The notes under the pieces: generated by a model
Database searches by the model: none
What the model was told of the DNA's origin: nothing
What the model saw: the letters and a program-made list of their open reading frames with translations, nothing else
Position numbers and translations under genes: made by a program
Part shown: positions 37,341-49,381 of the stretch, piece after piece
Numbering within the stretch: the stretch's first letter is position 1
Layout: each line of letters opens with the position of its first letter
NCBI GenBank assembly: GCA_016213135.1
Contig: JACRBQ010000035.1
Location: 1-64,000 of the forward strand
From: Chloroflexota bacterium
GTDB taxonomy: Bacteria > Chloroflexota > Anaerolineae > Anaerolineales > VGOW01
Direction: 5' to 3'
Length of the DNA stretch: 64,000 nucleotides

Positions 37341-37536
37341 TTAGCGGGCAATCGATGAGGACATAGGGCGACGGGCCATTCGAGTGGCCGCAGCAGCAAT
37401 AAACACCGACCAGAGAAGGGCCGGCCTGATGGGCCGGCATTTCTGATTCGTCGAACGGGTGCGCGTCACGCAGGCCGCGCCCGCCGCCTGTGCAAGTGAG
37501 CGGATAATCGTTGTTGCCGCGGTCTTGCGCCATCTG
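37341..37536 (-). pseudogene. Truncated copy of the methyltransferase at 38215-38856 (C-terminal part only)
   Basis: AQDRGNNDYPLTCTGGGRGLRDAHPFDESEMPAHQAGPSLVGVY vs AQDLGNNDYLLTWKTGGRSLRYVHQFDDAELERLAHQASLSLVDIF. Confidence 0.85.
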
Positions 37537-37628
37537 GCTGACACTCATTCGTTTTACAGCTTTTTTGCATCGCGAGGCTTGCAAGGTTACAGCGCGCGGC
37601 TAATATGTCTGCATAGGAGAAACAAATC

Positions 37629-38171
37629 ATGAAAACATCACCTCTCATTTCCAAGATCGTTACTACCGTGCTGAGTGGTCTTGCCGTACTCGGCCTCAGC
37701 GCCGCTGCGTTTGCCTGGGCCCCGGATGCCATTGCTGCGACGCCGGCGCCCGGCGAGGACTACAGCCATCTCGAAATGGCATACGGCAACGCGCAGGTAG
37801 CGTTGAAGGGTCAGCAAAACCGGATCGACCTTGCAAAGCAGATTGCAGCCAACGTGCAGACGTTCATTGATGCGCAAAAGGCCAACGGCAAAAACACCAG
37901 CAGCCTTGATGCCGCTCTGGCGAATTACCGCGCGCAGTTCGCCAGCGCCCAAACGGCTCACGATCAGGCCGCGAGCGTTTTGAGCACCCACGCCGGGTTT
38001 GACGCCAACGGCACTGTGACCGACAGCACGCAGGCCAAACAGACCCTGCGGTTGGCGCGGGACCACATGCGACAGGCGCGCACGCTCATCGCGAGCAGCG
38101 GCAGGGCGTTGCATGCGGCTCTGAGGGTCTTCCGCCAGGCCAACAGGCCCGTAGCCGCACCGCAGCCGTAG
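37629..38171 (+). CDS. Secreted helical protein, paralog of 36372-36938
   Basis: SSLDAALANYRAQFASAQTAHDQAASVLSTHAGFDANG. Confidence 0.7.
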   Translation: MKTSPLISKIVTTVLSGLAVLGLSAAAFAWAPDAIAATPAPGEDYSHLEMAYGNAQVALKGQQNRIDLAKQIAANVQTFIDAQKANGKNTSSLDAALANYRAQFASAQTAHDQAASVLSTHAGFDANGTVTDSTQAKQTLRLARDHMRQARTLIASSGRALHAALRVFRQANRPVAAPQP

Positions 38172-38214
38172 CGGGCGCTTCAAAGGTTGGCATCCACGGC
38201 GGTTCGCTCGACAG

Positions 38215-38856
38215 TCAGCGGGCAGTGAAGATGGCGTAGAGCGAGAGATCGTTCGAGTGGCTGTCGGAATAGAATATATCGACGAGTGAAAGGCTGGCCT
38301 GATGCGCCAGCCTTTCTAATTCTGCGTCGTCGAACTGGTGCACGTAGCGCAGGCTGCGTCCGCCGGTTTTCCACGTGAGCAGGTAGTCGTTGTTGCCGAG
38401 GTCTTGCGCGATCTTGCGGCGCATGCGCGCGCTGTGCGTGAAGCGCCACACCGACAGGGCCAGCTTGCCGCCAGGGCGCAGCACCGAAGCTAGCGAATGC
38501 ATCAGCGGCTGGCGCAGCGGCCCCGGCAGGTGGTGCATCACCGCGTAGCACACCACCGTGGGGAACGAGTGCGGGGCAATAGGGAGGGGGTGCGAGAGGT
38601 CGGCCAGCACAAAGGGGTGGGGGGCAGACAATGCGGCCCGCCCGATCAGTTTGGCGCTGAAGTCTAGCCCGAGATAGCGGCAGTCGGCAGGCAGCACACC
38701 GCTCACGCGCCCATCCCCGCAGCCCACATCCAGCACGGCTGAAAGGTCGAGCGCGGCCAACGTGCGGCGGATGCCGTCGTTGATCACGGCGCGCGAGCCG
38801 GAGAACTCGGCGGCGAAGGAGTTGTAGAAATCGCGGTTGAGCCGTACCCAATCCAT
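38215..38856 (-). CDS. Class I SAM-dependent methyltransferase
   Basis: SAVLDVGCGDGRVSGVLP; VVCYAVMHHLPGPLRQPLMHSLASVLRPGGKLALSV. Confidence 0.9.
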   Translation of the reverse strand: MDWVRLNRDFYNSFAAEFSGSRAVINDGIRRTLAALDLSAVLDVGCGDGRVSGVLPADCRYLGLDFSAKLIGRAALSAPHPFVLADLSHPLPIAPHSFPTVVCYAVMHHLPGPLRQPLMHSLASVLRPGGKLALSVWRFTHSARMRRKIAQDLGNNDYLLTWKTGGRSLRYVHQFDDAELERLAHQASLSLVDIFYSDSHSNDLSLYAIFTAR

Positions 38857-38902
38857 TGTCCTGTATCCCGTAGCAGACCGGATTTGTATTATACTGGCAC
38901 GC

Positions 38903-40588
38903 ATGACCGACATTGGCCGCTGGATTGAGGCCCACACTTTGGACGACAGCTACGACCCGCACATTCTGCCGATTGTGCAGGCCGTGCGCGCCCTGCCGGA
39001 GTGTTCGGCTACGGACTTGCACGACATTTTGCGCCGGTGCCCCAAGCCGGCTGGCGGGGCGTTCAGCAAAAACCACATTGTGCAGAGCTACCGGCGCATG
39101 TGCGCGGCGGGCGTTTTGCCGTTCGAGCGCGAGACGCTGCGCCGTTTGCAGATGAAGCCCACCCGCACCATCTCGGGCGTGACGCCGGTGACGGTGCTGA
39201 CCAAGCCATACCCGTGCCCAGGCAAGTGCATCTTTTGCCCCACCGATGTGCGCATGCCCAAGAGTTATTTGCACGACGAGCCGGGGGCCATGCGGGCCGA
39301 GCAGCATCAGTTCGATCCGTTTGCGCAGACGGCGGCGCGGATTGAAACGTTCGAGAGCCTGGGGCACAGCGCCGCCAAAGTGGAGTTGCTGATACTGGGG
39401 GGCACGTGGTCGTCGTACCGGCGCGATTATCAGGAGTGGTTCATCCAACGCTGCCTCGATGCGATGAACGGCTGCGACTCGTCGTCGCTGGAGGAAGCCC
39501 AGCGCTGGAATGAAACGGCGGCGCACCGCAACGTGGGCCTCGTCGTCGAGACCCGGCCCGACCACGTGACGTGGGACGAGATTCGGTGGCTGCGGCGATT
39601 GGGCGTGACCAAAGTGCAAATGGGGGCGCAGAGCCTTGACGATCAAGTTTTGGAAATCAACCAGCGCGGCCACTCGGTGGAAGAGACGCGGCAGGCGGTG
39701 ACGCTGTTGCGGGCCGCTGGGTTCAAGATCGCGCTGCACTGGATGCCCAACCTGCTCGGGGCAACACCGGAAGCGGATCGGGCGGATTTCCGTAAGCTGT
39801 GGGACGACGAAGCCTTGCGGCCCGACGAGCTAAAAATTTACCCGTGCTCACTGCTCGCCAACGCCGAGTTGTACCTCAACTGGCAGCGCGGCGAATACCA
39901 CCCGTATGCCGACGACGAGTTGACCGAGCTGATTGTCGAGTGCAAGCGGCACGTGCCGCGTTACTGCCGGATTAATCGCGTCATCCGCGACATCCCGGCA
40001 TCAAACGTGGTGGCGGGCAGCACGCGCTCCAACCTGCGGCAGGACGTGCACCGGGTGATGCGCGAGCGTGGCCTGCGGTGCCATTGCCTGCGTTGCCGCG
40101 AAGTGCGCGGCACGAGCGTGGACGCCGACGAGTTGCGGCTGGCTGTTGAAACCTATGCCACGCGCGTGGGGATGGAGCATTTTGTTTCGTTGGTGACAGA
40201 CGAAGATCGTGTGGCGGGGTTCGTGCGGCTCAGTCTCCCCTCTCGCAGAGGGAGAGGGGCAGGGGGTGAGGGTGAACTTCCAGAGATCGCCCACGCCGGG
40301 ATGATCCGCGAGTTGCACGTGTACGGCCCGTCACTCGAACTGGGCGACGGCAGCGTGGGCGAGGCCCAGCATATTGGGTTAGGCACGCGCCTGCTGGCCC
40401 AGGCCGAGAGGATGGCGCGCGCGGCCGGGTACGGCAAGCTGGCCGTCATCGCCGCCATTGGCACCCGCGAGTATTACCGCAAGCGCGGATTTGCGGTGGA
40501 GGGGCTGTACATGACAAAGGTGATCCCATCAACGCCCGTTGCACGCGAAGCGGTTCCATCCGTTGACGAAAAACTCCATGGCCTCTAA
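38903..40588 (+). CDS. elp3: Elp3 family tRNA U34 carboxymethyltransferase (radical SAM-GNAT)
   Basis: KPYPCPGKCIFCPTDVRMPKSYLHDEPGAMRA; GLVVETRPDHVTWDEIRWLRRLGVTKVQMGAQS; C-terminal GNAT. Confidence 0.95.
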   Translation: MTDIGRWIEAHTLDDSYDPHILPIVQAVRALPECSATDLHDILRRCPKPAGGAFSKNHIVQSYRRMCAAGVLPFERETLRRLQMKPTRTISGVTPVTVLTKPYPCPGKCIFCPTDVRMPKSYLHDEPGAMRAEQHQFDPFAQTAARIETFESLGHSAAKVELLILGGTWSSYRRDYQEWFIQRCLDAMNGCDSSSLEEAQRWNETAAHRNVGLVVETRPDHVTWDEIRWLRRLGVTKVQMGAQSLDDQVLEINQRGHSVEETRQAVTLLRAAGFKIALHWMPNLLGATPEADRADFRKLWDDEALRPDELKIYPCSLLANAELYLNWQRGEYHPYADDELTELIVECKRHVPRYCRINRVIRDIPASNVVAGSTRSNLRQDVHRVMRERGLRCHCLRCREVRGTSVDADELRLAVETYATRVGMEHFVSLVTDEDRVAGFVRLSLPSRRGRGAGGEGELPEIAHAGMIRELHVYGPSLELGDGSVGEAQHIGLGTRLLAQAERMARAAGYGKLAVIAAIGTREYYRKRGFAVEGLYMTKVIPSTPVAREAVPSVDEKLHGL

Positions 40589-41141
40589 GCCCGCTCGCCA
40601 AACCCAGATCACCGCTGCCGAAAAGCTCTTCCGGCAGAAAGGCTATCTGGCGACGACTGCCCGCGATTTGGCAAAGGCGAGCGGCGTGCGCGGGGCCGAC
40701 GTGGATAAAGAAAAACTGTTGTGGGCCATCGCCAGCCGCGCCGCCGACGAGTTTTTTGCCGCCCTGCGTCCCATAGTCGAGTCGGACGAGCCGGCCCAAC
40801 TGAAGCTGCGCCATGCCATCATCGCCCACGTGGGCGTCATCACGCGCAATCTAGACGCGGCGGCGGTTTATTTCAACGAGTGGCGGCATCTCGGCGTCCG
40901 GCGGCGTAACCGGTTTGCCAGGCGCCGCGATGAGTACGAAGCCTTGTTTCGCGCCATCCTGCGTGAAGGCATCAACGCCGGACTGTTCACGCCGGTGGAC
41001 GAGAAGTTTGGCTCGCTGCTGATCCTTTCCGCCCTCAACTGGACTCATCAATGGTACAAGCCCGATGGCCCGTTGACCGCCGAGGAAGTCGGGCGGACGC
41101 TGGCGGATTTTCTAATGAACGGGCTGTATCGAACGGCGTGA
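40578..41141 (+). CDS. TetR/AcrR-like transcriptional regulator
   Basis: ITAAEKLFRQKGYLATTARDLAKASGVRG...KEKLLWAI; next to paa genes. Confidence 0.8.
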   Translation: MASKPARQTQITAAEKLFRQKGYLATTARDLAKASGVRGADVDKEKLLWAIASRAADEFFAALRPIVESDEPAQLKLRHAIIAHVGVITRNLDAAAVYFNEWRHLGVRRRNRFARRRDEYEALFRAILREGINAGLFTPVDEKFGSLLILSALNWTHQWYKPDGPLTAEEVGRTLADFLMNGLYRTA

Positions 41142-41146
41142 AATAG

Positions 41147-41188
41147 ATGACGAATGACGAATGGGAAATGACGGATGACGAATGTTGA
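41147..41188. repeat. 7-bp array (ATGACGA)n
   Basis: atgacga atgacga atgggaa atgacgg atgacga atgttga. Confidence 0.93.
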
Positions 41189-41216
41189 ATTGGCTATCGC
41201 CTGAGGAGTGACGAGG

Positions 41217-42170
41217 ATGTACGGCTCGACAACTTTCACCGACGTAAAAACGTCCCCCATTGCCAATGAAGACCCGGACAAGCTGGCCGTGTTCGAGGCG
41301 CGCATTGCCCGCGGCGAAAAGATCGAGCCGCCGGATTGGATGCCCGCCGAATACCGCCGCCAACTGATCCGCATGATTGAACAGCACGGCCACAGCGAGA
41401 TCATGGGGGCGCTGCCGGAGGGCAAGTGGATTCCGCACGCGCCCGGCTTCCGGCGCAAGCTGGCGCTGGTGGCCAAGGTGCAGGACGAAGTGGGCCACGC
41501 CCAACTGCTTTACCGCGCCGCCGAAACGCTGGGCAAGAGCCGCGAGCAGATGATTGACGATCTGCTGTCCGGCAAATCAAAATATTCCAACGTGTTCAAC
41601 TACCCCACGCCCACTTGGGCCGACACGGCGGTGATCGCCTGGCTCATCGACGCGGGCGCGATCATCAACCAGAACGCCAACGCCGAAGGCTCCTACGGCC
41701 CCTATTGCCGGGCCCTCAAGCGCATTTGCTACGAGGAGTCGTTCCATCTCAAGTACGGTTACGACAGCGTGCTCACGCTGGCCAACGGCACGGCAAGGCA
41801 GCGCGCCATGCTGCAGGACGCGCTCACCCGCTGGTGGAAGCCCATCATGCACTTCCACGGGCCGCCGGACAAAATGTCGGCCCACACGGAAATCCTCATG
41901 CGCTGGAAGGTGAAGATCCGCAGCAACGACGACATGCGGCAGGAGTTTCTCGACCAGTACGTGCCCAAGATTTGGGAGCTGGGCCTGACCCTGCCCGATC
42001 CCAACCTGCACAAAAACCCGGCCACCGGCCTGTGGGAATTCTCCGATCCCGATTGGGATGAGTTCAAACGAGTTATCAACGGCGATGGGCCGTGCAACGC
42101 CGAACGCATGAACATCCGGCGCATGGCCCACGAAGACGGGGCCTGGGTGCGGGCGGCATTGAATTGTTGA
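41217..42170 (+). CDS. paaA: 1,2-phenylacetyl-CoA epoxidase subunit PaaA
   Basis: [63 protein letters not shown]. Confidence 0.95.
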   Translation: MYGSTTFTDVKTSPIANEDPDKLAVFEARIARGEKIEPPDWMPAEYRRQLIRMIEQHGHSEIMGALPEGKWIPHAPGFRRKLALVAKVQDEVGHAQLLYRAAETLGKSREQMIDDLLSGKSKYSNVFNYPTPTWADTAVIAWLIDAGAIINQNANAEGSYGPYCRALKRICYEESFHLKYGYDSVLTLANGTARQRAMLQDALTRWWKPIMHFHGPPDKMSAHTEILMRWKVKIRSNDDMRQEFLDQYVPKIWELGLTLPDPNLHKNPATGLWEFSDPDWDEFKRVINGDGPCNAERMNIRRMAHEDGAWVRAALNC

Positions 42171-42246
42171 TTGCCGATTGCTGATTGTGGATTGTGGATT
42201 GTGGATTGAGAATTCTTAATCAGCAATCAACAATCAAGAATCAAAA
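42170..42246. repeat. Eleven-unit 7-bp array that inverts half-way (ATTGTGG to ATCAACA)
   Basis: attgccg attgctg (attgtgg)x3 attgaga attctta atcagca atcaaca atcaaga atcaaaa|atg. Confidence 0.95.
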
Positions 42247-42549
42247 ATGGACACCCAGTGGCCCCTCTACGAAGTCTTTCACCAAAAAGCGCGCGGCGAG
42301 CACCACGTGCACGTGGGTGCGGTGCATGCCCCCGATGCCGAGATGGCGCTGGTGCTGGCCAAAGAGCAATACGGGCGGCGCATGGCCTGCGTGAATCTGT
42401 GGGTGGTGCGGGCCGATCAAATCCACGCCAGCGACTATTCCGACTCGGACATGTTTGCCCACGCCACTGACAAAAGCTACCGCGAAGCATTCGGGTACAA
42501 GGTGGGCGAGAAGGTGAAGAAGAAGCGGAAAGATGCGGCGAAGCAATAA
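42247..42549 (+). CDS. paaB: Phenylacetyl-CoA epoxidase subunit PaaB
   Basis: WPLYEVFHQKARGEHHVHVGAVHAPDAEMALVLAKEQYGRR. Confidence 0.93.
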   Translation: MDTQWPLYEVFHQKARGEHHVHVGAVHAPDAEMALVLAKEQYGRRMACVNLWVVRADQIHASDYSDSDMFAHATDKSYREAFGYKVGEKVKKKRKDAAKQ

Positions 42550-43295
42550 TGAACGATACTGCCCTCAAGAATCTCCTCTTTCGCCTGGCCGACGATGAAT
42601 TGATCACCGGCCACCGCAACTCGGAATGGACCGGCGTGGCCCCCATCCTCGAGGAAGACATTGCCCTGTCGTCCATCGCGCAGGATGAGATCGGGCACGC
42701 CCAAGCCTATTACACACTGCTGGCCGACTTGGGCGCGGGCGAGCCGGACGCGTTCGCTTTTTTGCGCGACGCCTCCCGCTTTGTAAACGCCCAACTTTGC
42801 GAACTACCGACCGGCGACTGGGCGTTTGCCGTGGCCCGGCAGTATTTGTACGATGCCGCCGAGAGCGTCCGGCTGGCTGCGCTGTCACGCTCCAATTACG
42901 CGCCGCTGGCGCAACTGGCTCGCAAGCTGAGCGGCGAAGAGAAGTATCATCTGCTGCACGGGAAGACGTGGATCAACCATCTGGGCCGGGGAACCGACGA
43001 GAGCCGCGCCCGGTTGCAAGCGGCGCTTGAGTCTGCGTTTTCGTACGCGCTGGGCCTGTTCGAGACCCCTGCCGACGAGGCCGAACTCACGGCAGCGAAT
43101 ATTCAACTGCCCGAAGCGGAACTGCGCCGCCAATGGCTAACGGTGGTGGCGCCGGTGTTGGATGGCGCGGGGCTTACCGTGCCCGCTGGCCGCGCGGTGG
43201 AGGGCGGCAGATGCGGCGAACACACCGAGCATCTGGCGAAGCTGCTGGACGATATGCAACTCGTTTTTCGCAGCGACCCGGAGGCCGAGTGGTGA
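42549..43295 (+). CDS. paaC: Phenylacetyl-CoA epoxidase subunit PaaC
   Basis: LADDELITGHRNSEWTGVAPILEEDIALSSIAQDEIGHAQAYY. Confidence 0.94.
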   Translation: MNDTALKNLLFRLADDELITGHRNSEWTGVAPILEEDIALSSIAQDEIGHAQAYYTLLADLGAGEPDAFAFLRDASRFVNAQLCELPTGDWAFAVARQYLYDAAESVRLAALSRSNYAPLAQLARKLSGEEKYHLLHGKTWINHLGRGTDESRARLQAALESAFSYALGLFETPADEAELTAANIQLPEAELRRQWLTVVAPVLDGAGLTVPAGRAVEGGRCGEHTEHLAKLLDDMQLVFRSDPEAEW

Positions 43296-43364
43296 ACAGT
43301 GGATTGTGAGTAGTGGTCAGTGGGCAGCGACCATCCACTATCCACCGACCACTACCCACTCATT
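43288..43364. repeat. Eleven-unit 7-bp array, inverts half-way (nnnnGTG to ACnnnCC)
   Basis: agtggtg aacagtg gattgtg agtagtg gtcagtg ggcagcg accatcc actatcc accgacc actaccc actcatt. Confidence 0.88.
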
Positions 43365-43369
43365 CCAGA

Positions 43370-43849
43370 ATGATTACTGAAGCTCAGATTCTCACCGCCC
43401 TCCAGAACGTCCACGACCCCGAAATCCCTACGCTGTCGGTGGTGGAACTGGGGCTGATTGCCGAAGTGCAGGTGAGAGACAATGCGGCCCACGTGAAAAT
43501 GACGCCGACGTTTGCCGGCTGCCCGGCCGTGGAAGTGATGCGCCGGGCGATGGAGGATGAACTCCTGTCACTGGGGCTGGGCGAGGCGCGCGTTACGGTC
43601 ACTTATGATCCGCCCTGGAACTCCAACCGCATTACGGAGGAGGGCCGCCGCAAGCTCAAAGAGTTTGGCTTTGCCCCGCCGGCGCCGTACACGGGCGAGT
43701 TGAATCTCATCCAAATCATGGACGCTCGATGCCCGTTCTGCAACTCGCACGACACCGCGCTCGAATCCGCCTTCGGCCCCACGCTGTGCCGCTCTATTCA
43801 TTATTGCAACCAGTGCCGGCAGTCGTTCGAGCAGTTCAAGGCTTTGTAA
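43370..43849 (+). CDS. paaD: Phenylacetate degradation protein PaaD (DUF59 plus Zn ribbon)
   Basis: ALQNVHDPEIPTLSVVELGLIAEV; CPFCNSHDTALESAFGPTLCRSIHYCNQCRQSFEQFKAL. Confidence 0.94.
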   Translation: MITEAQILTALQNVHDPEIPTLSVVELGLIAEVQVRDNAAHVKMTPTFAGCPAVEVMRRAMEDELLSLGLGEARVTVTYDPPWNSNRITEEGRRKLKEFGFAPPAPYTGELNLIQIMDARCPFCNSHDTALESAFGPTLCRSIHYCNQCRQSFEQFKAL

Positions 43850-43944
43850 TTCCCCGGTTATGGCTCGCCCGCTCGCCGTTTGGGCAGGTGGCCGCTGATG
43901 CTCCTCTAATGCTTTCAACGCACAATGGGCTATAATTCTTACGG

Positions 43945-44301
43945 ATGAGCGCCGAACGGCTGTCGAGTCAACGCAATATCTGGGTGGCCACGGTGCGGCC
44001 CGATGGCCGCCCGCACCTTGCGCCGGTGTGGTTTGTTGCCGAAGGAAAAGCGCTTTACTTTGTCACCGATCCCAAAAGCGTCAAGGCTCGAAACTTGCAG
44101 CGCAACCCGAAGGTAGCCGTGTCGCTCGAAGACGGCGACGCGCCTTACATCGTGGAAGGCCTGGCCGTTGTTGTCGAGCCGTCTGCCGAAGTGATCGCCT
44201 TATTCAAGCATAAATACGATTGGGACATTACGACGGACAAACAATATACTCAGGTGTATGAAGTGAGTGTGAAGAAGCGAGTGATGGATCATGGCCGTTG
44301 A
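43945..44301 (+). CDS. Pyridoxamine 5'-phosphate oxidase-like flavin/F420 protein
   Basis: RNIWVATVRPDGRPHLAPVWFVAEGKALYFVTDPKSVKARNLQRNPKVAVSLED. Confidence 0.9.
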   Translation: MSAERLSSQRNIWVATVRPDGRPHLAPVWFVAEGKALYFVTDPKSVKARNLQRNPKVAVSLEDGDAPYIVEGLAVVVEPSAEVIALFKHKYDWDITTDKQYTQVYEVSVKKRVMDHGR

Positions 44302-45802
44302 ACCGGAAACGAAGTGGCAACCAATTGCCGATTTACCCGACAACTGGCGCGAGTGGGTTATCCCTGAATTGTCCTCCCTCGCCGGTGTGTGGATGGAGCA
44401 ATACGATAGGCTGAAAGAGTCTCAGGCGGTGAAGGAATTTAATGACCGCCTCCGCCGTGAATGGTCCATTGAAACTGGAATTCTCGAGCGTCTCTACACT
44501 ATTGATCGCGGCGTTACCCAACTTCTCATTGAGCAAGGAATAGATGCGGCGCTGATTCCGCATGGCGCGACAGATCGCCCGCCGGAAGAAGTGATTCGTA
44601 TCCTACAGGATCACGGCGAGGCTTTGGAGGGCGTTTTTAGTTTTGTCGCTCAACGGCTGTCACTCACGACAAGCTATATTCGCCAGTTGCACCAGGTTCT
44701 CACGCGTCATCAGTTGAATGTCGAGGCATTAGACCAATTCGGAAAACTAACAACCATCCCTTTGGCGAAGGGAGAATGGAAAAAATGGCCGAACAACCCG
44801 ACTCGGCCCGACGGCTCAATACACGAATACTGCCCTCCGCTGCAAGTTGCCGGGGAAATGGAACGCTTGCTGGACTTTTACCAAAGCCACCAGCGCAGCG
44901 TTCCGCCTGAAGTTCTTTCGGCTTGGCTGCATCATCGTTTCACTCAAATTCATCCCTTTCATGATGGCAATGGTCGTGTGGCGCGAGCGTTGGCGACCAT
45001 TGTGTTTTTACAGGCCGGATGGTTCCCGCTGGTTGTCAATCGCGATCAACGTGGCGACTATATAGTGGCGCTGGAGGCGGCTGACGGTGACGATTTGGGC
45101 CCGTTGGTTAAGCTGTTTGGGCAGAACGCCAAACGCGCTTTTGTTCGCGCTTTGAGCCTGTCGGAAGACGTGTTACGCGGCGATGCGGTTGTTTCTTTGG
45201 CTCGCCTCGTGGATGGGCTGGTAAGCGTATATAAAGCTCGCCGCCGCTCGCCGGAAGAAAAATATCAACGGCTTGAGGCGCTGGCTGAGCAATTGAGTGG
45301 AGAGGCTTCTTCCGTTTTGGAAGAGACGGCTAGAGAGATCAGGTCGAAATTCGCCAGTGTAGACCCCCCCGTCATTTCCCGAGTTTATGCCAGCCATGAC
45401 CGCAATGCTCATTACTATACTGCCCAGATTATCTCAGTAGCTAAGGACCTTAATTATTTCGCAAACCTGGCACGCCCAAGACGTTGGGTGAGATTACATT
45501 TGATAGACGGGCAAAAGACGCATATTGTTTTCTCTTTCCATTATTTAGGTAAAACCAATCAGGGGGTGGCGGTTTGTGTGGGCTTCGTCTATTTCCCGGA
45601 AACCAAGCTTGAAACTCGGCCAGAAAGCGGCCTCGAGGCAGACCCTGAACTGTATTTTGGCGAGACACGCCGGATTTGCAGCGAACCTTTCACCTTCTCA
45701 TATACGGATGAGACGCGACTAGACGGACTAAAATCCGATTTTCGCAAATGGCTCAACACGGCTGTTGCTGTTGGGCTAGCCGAATGGGGACAAAGATTGT
45801 GA
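44291..45802 (+). CDS. Fic family protein
   Basis: Fic core [22 protein letters not shown]; upstream [16 protein letters not shown]. Confidence 0.93.
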   Translation: MAVEPETKWQPIADLPDNWREWVIPELSSLAGVWMEQYDRLKESQAVKEFNDRLRREWSIETGILERLYTIDRGVTQLLIEQGIDAALIPHGATDRPPEEVIRILQDHGEALEGVFSFVAQRLSLTTSYIRQLHQVLTRHQLNVEALDQFGKLTTIPLAKGEWKKWPNNPTRPDGSIHEYCPPLQVAGEMERLLDFYQSHQRSVPPEVLSAWLHHRFTQIHPFHDGNGRVARALATIVFLQAGWFPLVVNRDQRGDYIVALEAADGDDLGPLVKLFGQNAKRAFVRALSLSEDVLRGDAVVSLARLVDGLVSVYKARRRSPEEKYQRLEALAEQLSGEASSVLEETAREIRSKFASVDPPVISRVYASHDRNAHYYTAQIISVAKDLNYFANLARPRRWVRLHLIDGQKTHIVFSFHYLGKTNQGVAVCVGFVYFPETKLETRPESGLEADPELYFGETRRICSEPFTFSYTDETRLDGLKSDFRKWLNTAVAVGLAEWGQRL

Positions 45803-45830
45803 AAACCCGATTTGCAGAGGATTATCAACC

Positions 45831-48299
<2,469 letters not shown>

Positions 48300-48320
48300 C
48301 GCGCAACACACGCCAACACA

Positions 48321-48352
48321 AAAGGGCGGGCCGCGAGCCTGCCCTTATTGTT
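48321..48352 (+). terminator. Rho-independent terminator
   Basis: aagggcgggc-cgcga-gcctgcccttattgttt. Confidence 0.75.
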
Positions 48353-49082
48353 TAATTGCCAGGCCTACAATGTGGATTTTGCGTTGCGCCGGGATGGCGC
48401 GCTCCAGCAGCGCGGAGACTCGAAAGAGGGCGTCGTTGAACGCCGTGTAAGTCGGGTCGCCAATGCAGCGGAGGGCAACGGCGAATCCTGCACGTCGCCC
48501 CAGCGCGAGAAGCTGGTGGGGCGTGTTGGCTTTGTACCGCACGGGGAACGTGTCCGCCTCGCTGCGGGCATACAGGCGCGGCACCAGCCGCCGTTGCAGC
48601 CTGGGCGCAAGCTGGCTCACCCGGTTGGCGACGATCAATGGGTGGCCGGCGTTGGGGGTGAGGAACACAAAGCGCCCCCCCGGTTTCCCTGCCCTGGGGT
48701 CGGGGCTTCGGAGCACCCGGTTCACTTCGGCGAACACGATTTCCGGCGCGGTCAAATGCTCCAACAGCCACGAGGCGGTCACCACGTCGAAACAACCCGC
48801 CGGAAAGGGCAGCGCATCGGCCAGCCCGCAAGTGCGGGGCAGGGCCGGCACGCGATGCTCGCGCAGCGAGGGCCAGTCGGGGTCGAGGGCCGCGGTCAGC
48901 GCCGCGTTGCCGTGCAGCAGTTCCACCAGCCCGCCGCGCCCGCCGCCGAGGTCGAGCCAGCGCGCGCCCGGCCACAGTGACTCGCGCACGAGCCGCTCGT
49001 ATACCTCGCCGCTGGGTTGCCAGCCGGGAGTGAGGGCCGCGTAACGGCGGCGATATTCGTTTTGGCGGGAAAGGGGGAGCAA
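48345..49082 (-). CDS. Class I SAM-dependent methyltransferase
   Basis: WLDLGGGRGGLVELLHG; FDVVTASWLLEHLTAPEIVFAEVNRVLR. Confidence 0.87.
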   Translation of the reverse strand: MLPLSRQNEYRRRYAALTPGWQPSGEVYERLVRESLWPGARWLDLGGGRGGLVELLHGNAALTAALDPDWPSLREHRVPALPRTCGLADALPFPAGCFDVVTASWLLEHLTAPEIVFAEVNRVLRSPDPRAGKPGGRFVFLTPNAGHPLIVANRVSQLAPRLQRRLVPRLYARSEADTFPVRYKANTPHQLLALGRRAGFAVALRCIGDPTYTAFNDALFRVSALLERAIPAQRKIHIVGLAIKQ

Positions 49083-49162
49083 GGCTTGGATGAAGAATAT
49101 CTGAGCCGAGGCGATTTCAGGCCGGCAAATCGCGCGCCAAGCGCCCGCCCTGTCGGCGCTTT

Positions 49163-49381
49163 CTACGCAGCGACATTGGGCGTGACTTGATACGTAACGG
49201 GCAATAGCTTGTCGAGATTGAGGTGCCGCGAGGCGTCAAGGATTTCGATCCCGACAAGTTTCTCTCCCTCGCCAACGTCCAACACAATATCATCAGAGAG
49301 TCGCCTATTGATGACCGCTTGTTTTTGATCGTCCAGACGGATGTAGAGAAGGTCTTTGTTGACGTCATAGAGAATCTGCAT
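49163..49381 (-). CDS. DUF2283 family protein (antitoxin-like)
   Basis: MQILYDVNKDLLYIRLDDQKQAVINRRLSDDIVLDVGEGEKLVGIEILDASRHL. Confidence 0.85.
   Translation of the reverse strand: MQILYDVNKDLLYIRLDDQKQAVINRRLSDDIVLDVGEGEKLVGIEILDASRHLNLDKLLPVTYQVTPNVAA

Noticed and set aside
36372-38171. Paralogous secreted proteins as a second DGR target pair
   Set aside because: Differences between the copies are spread over all bases and the whole gene, not restricted to adenines; ordinary duplication.
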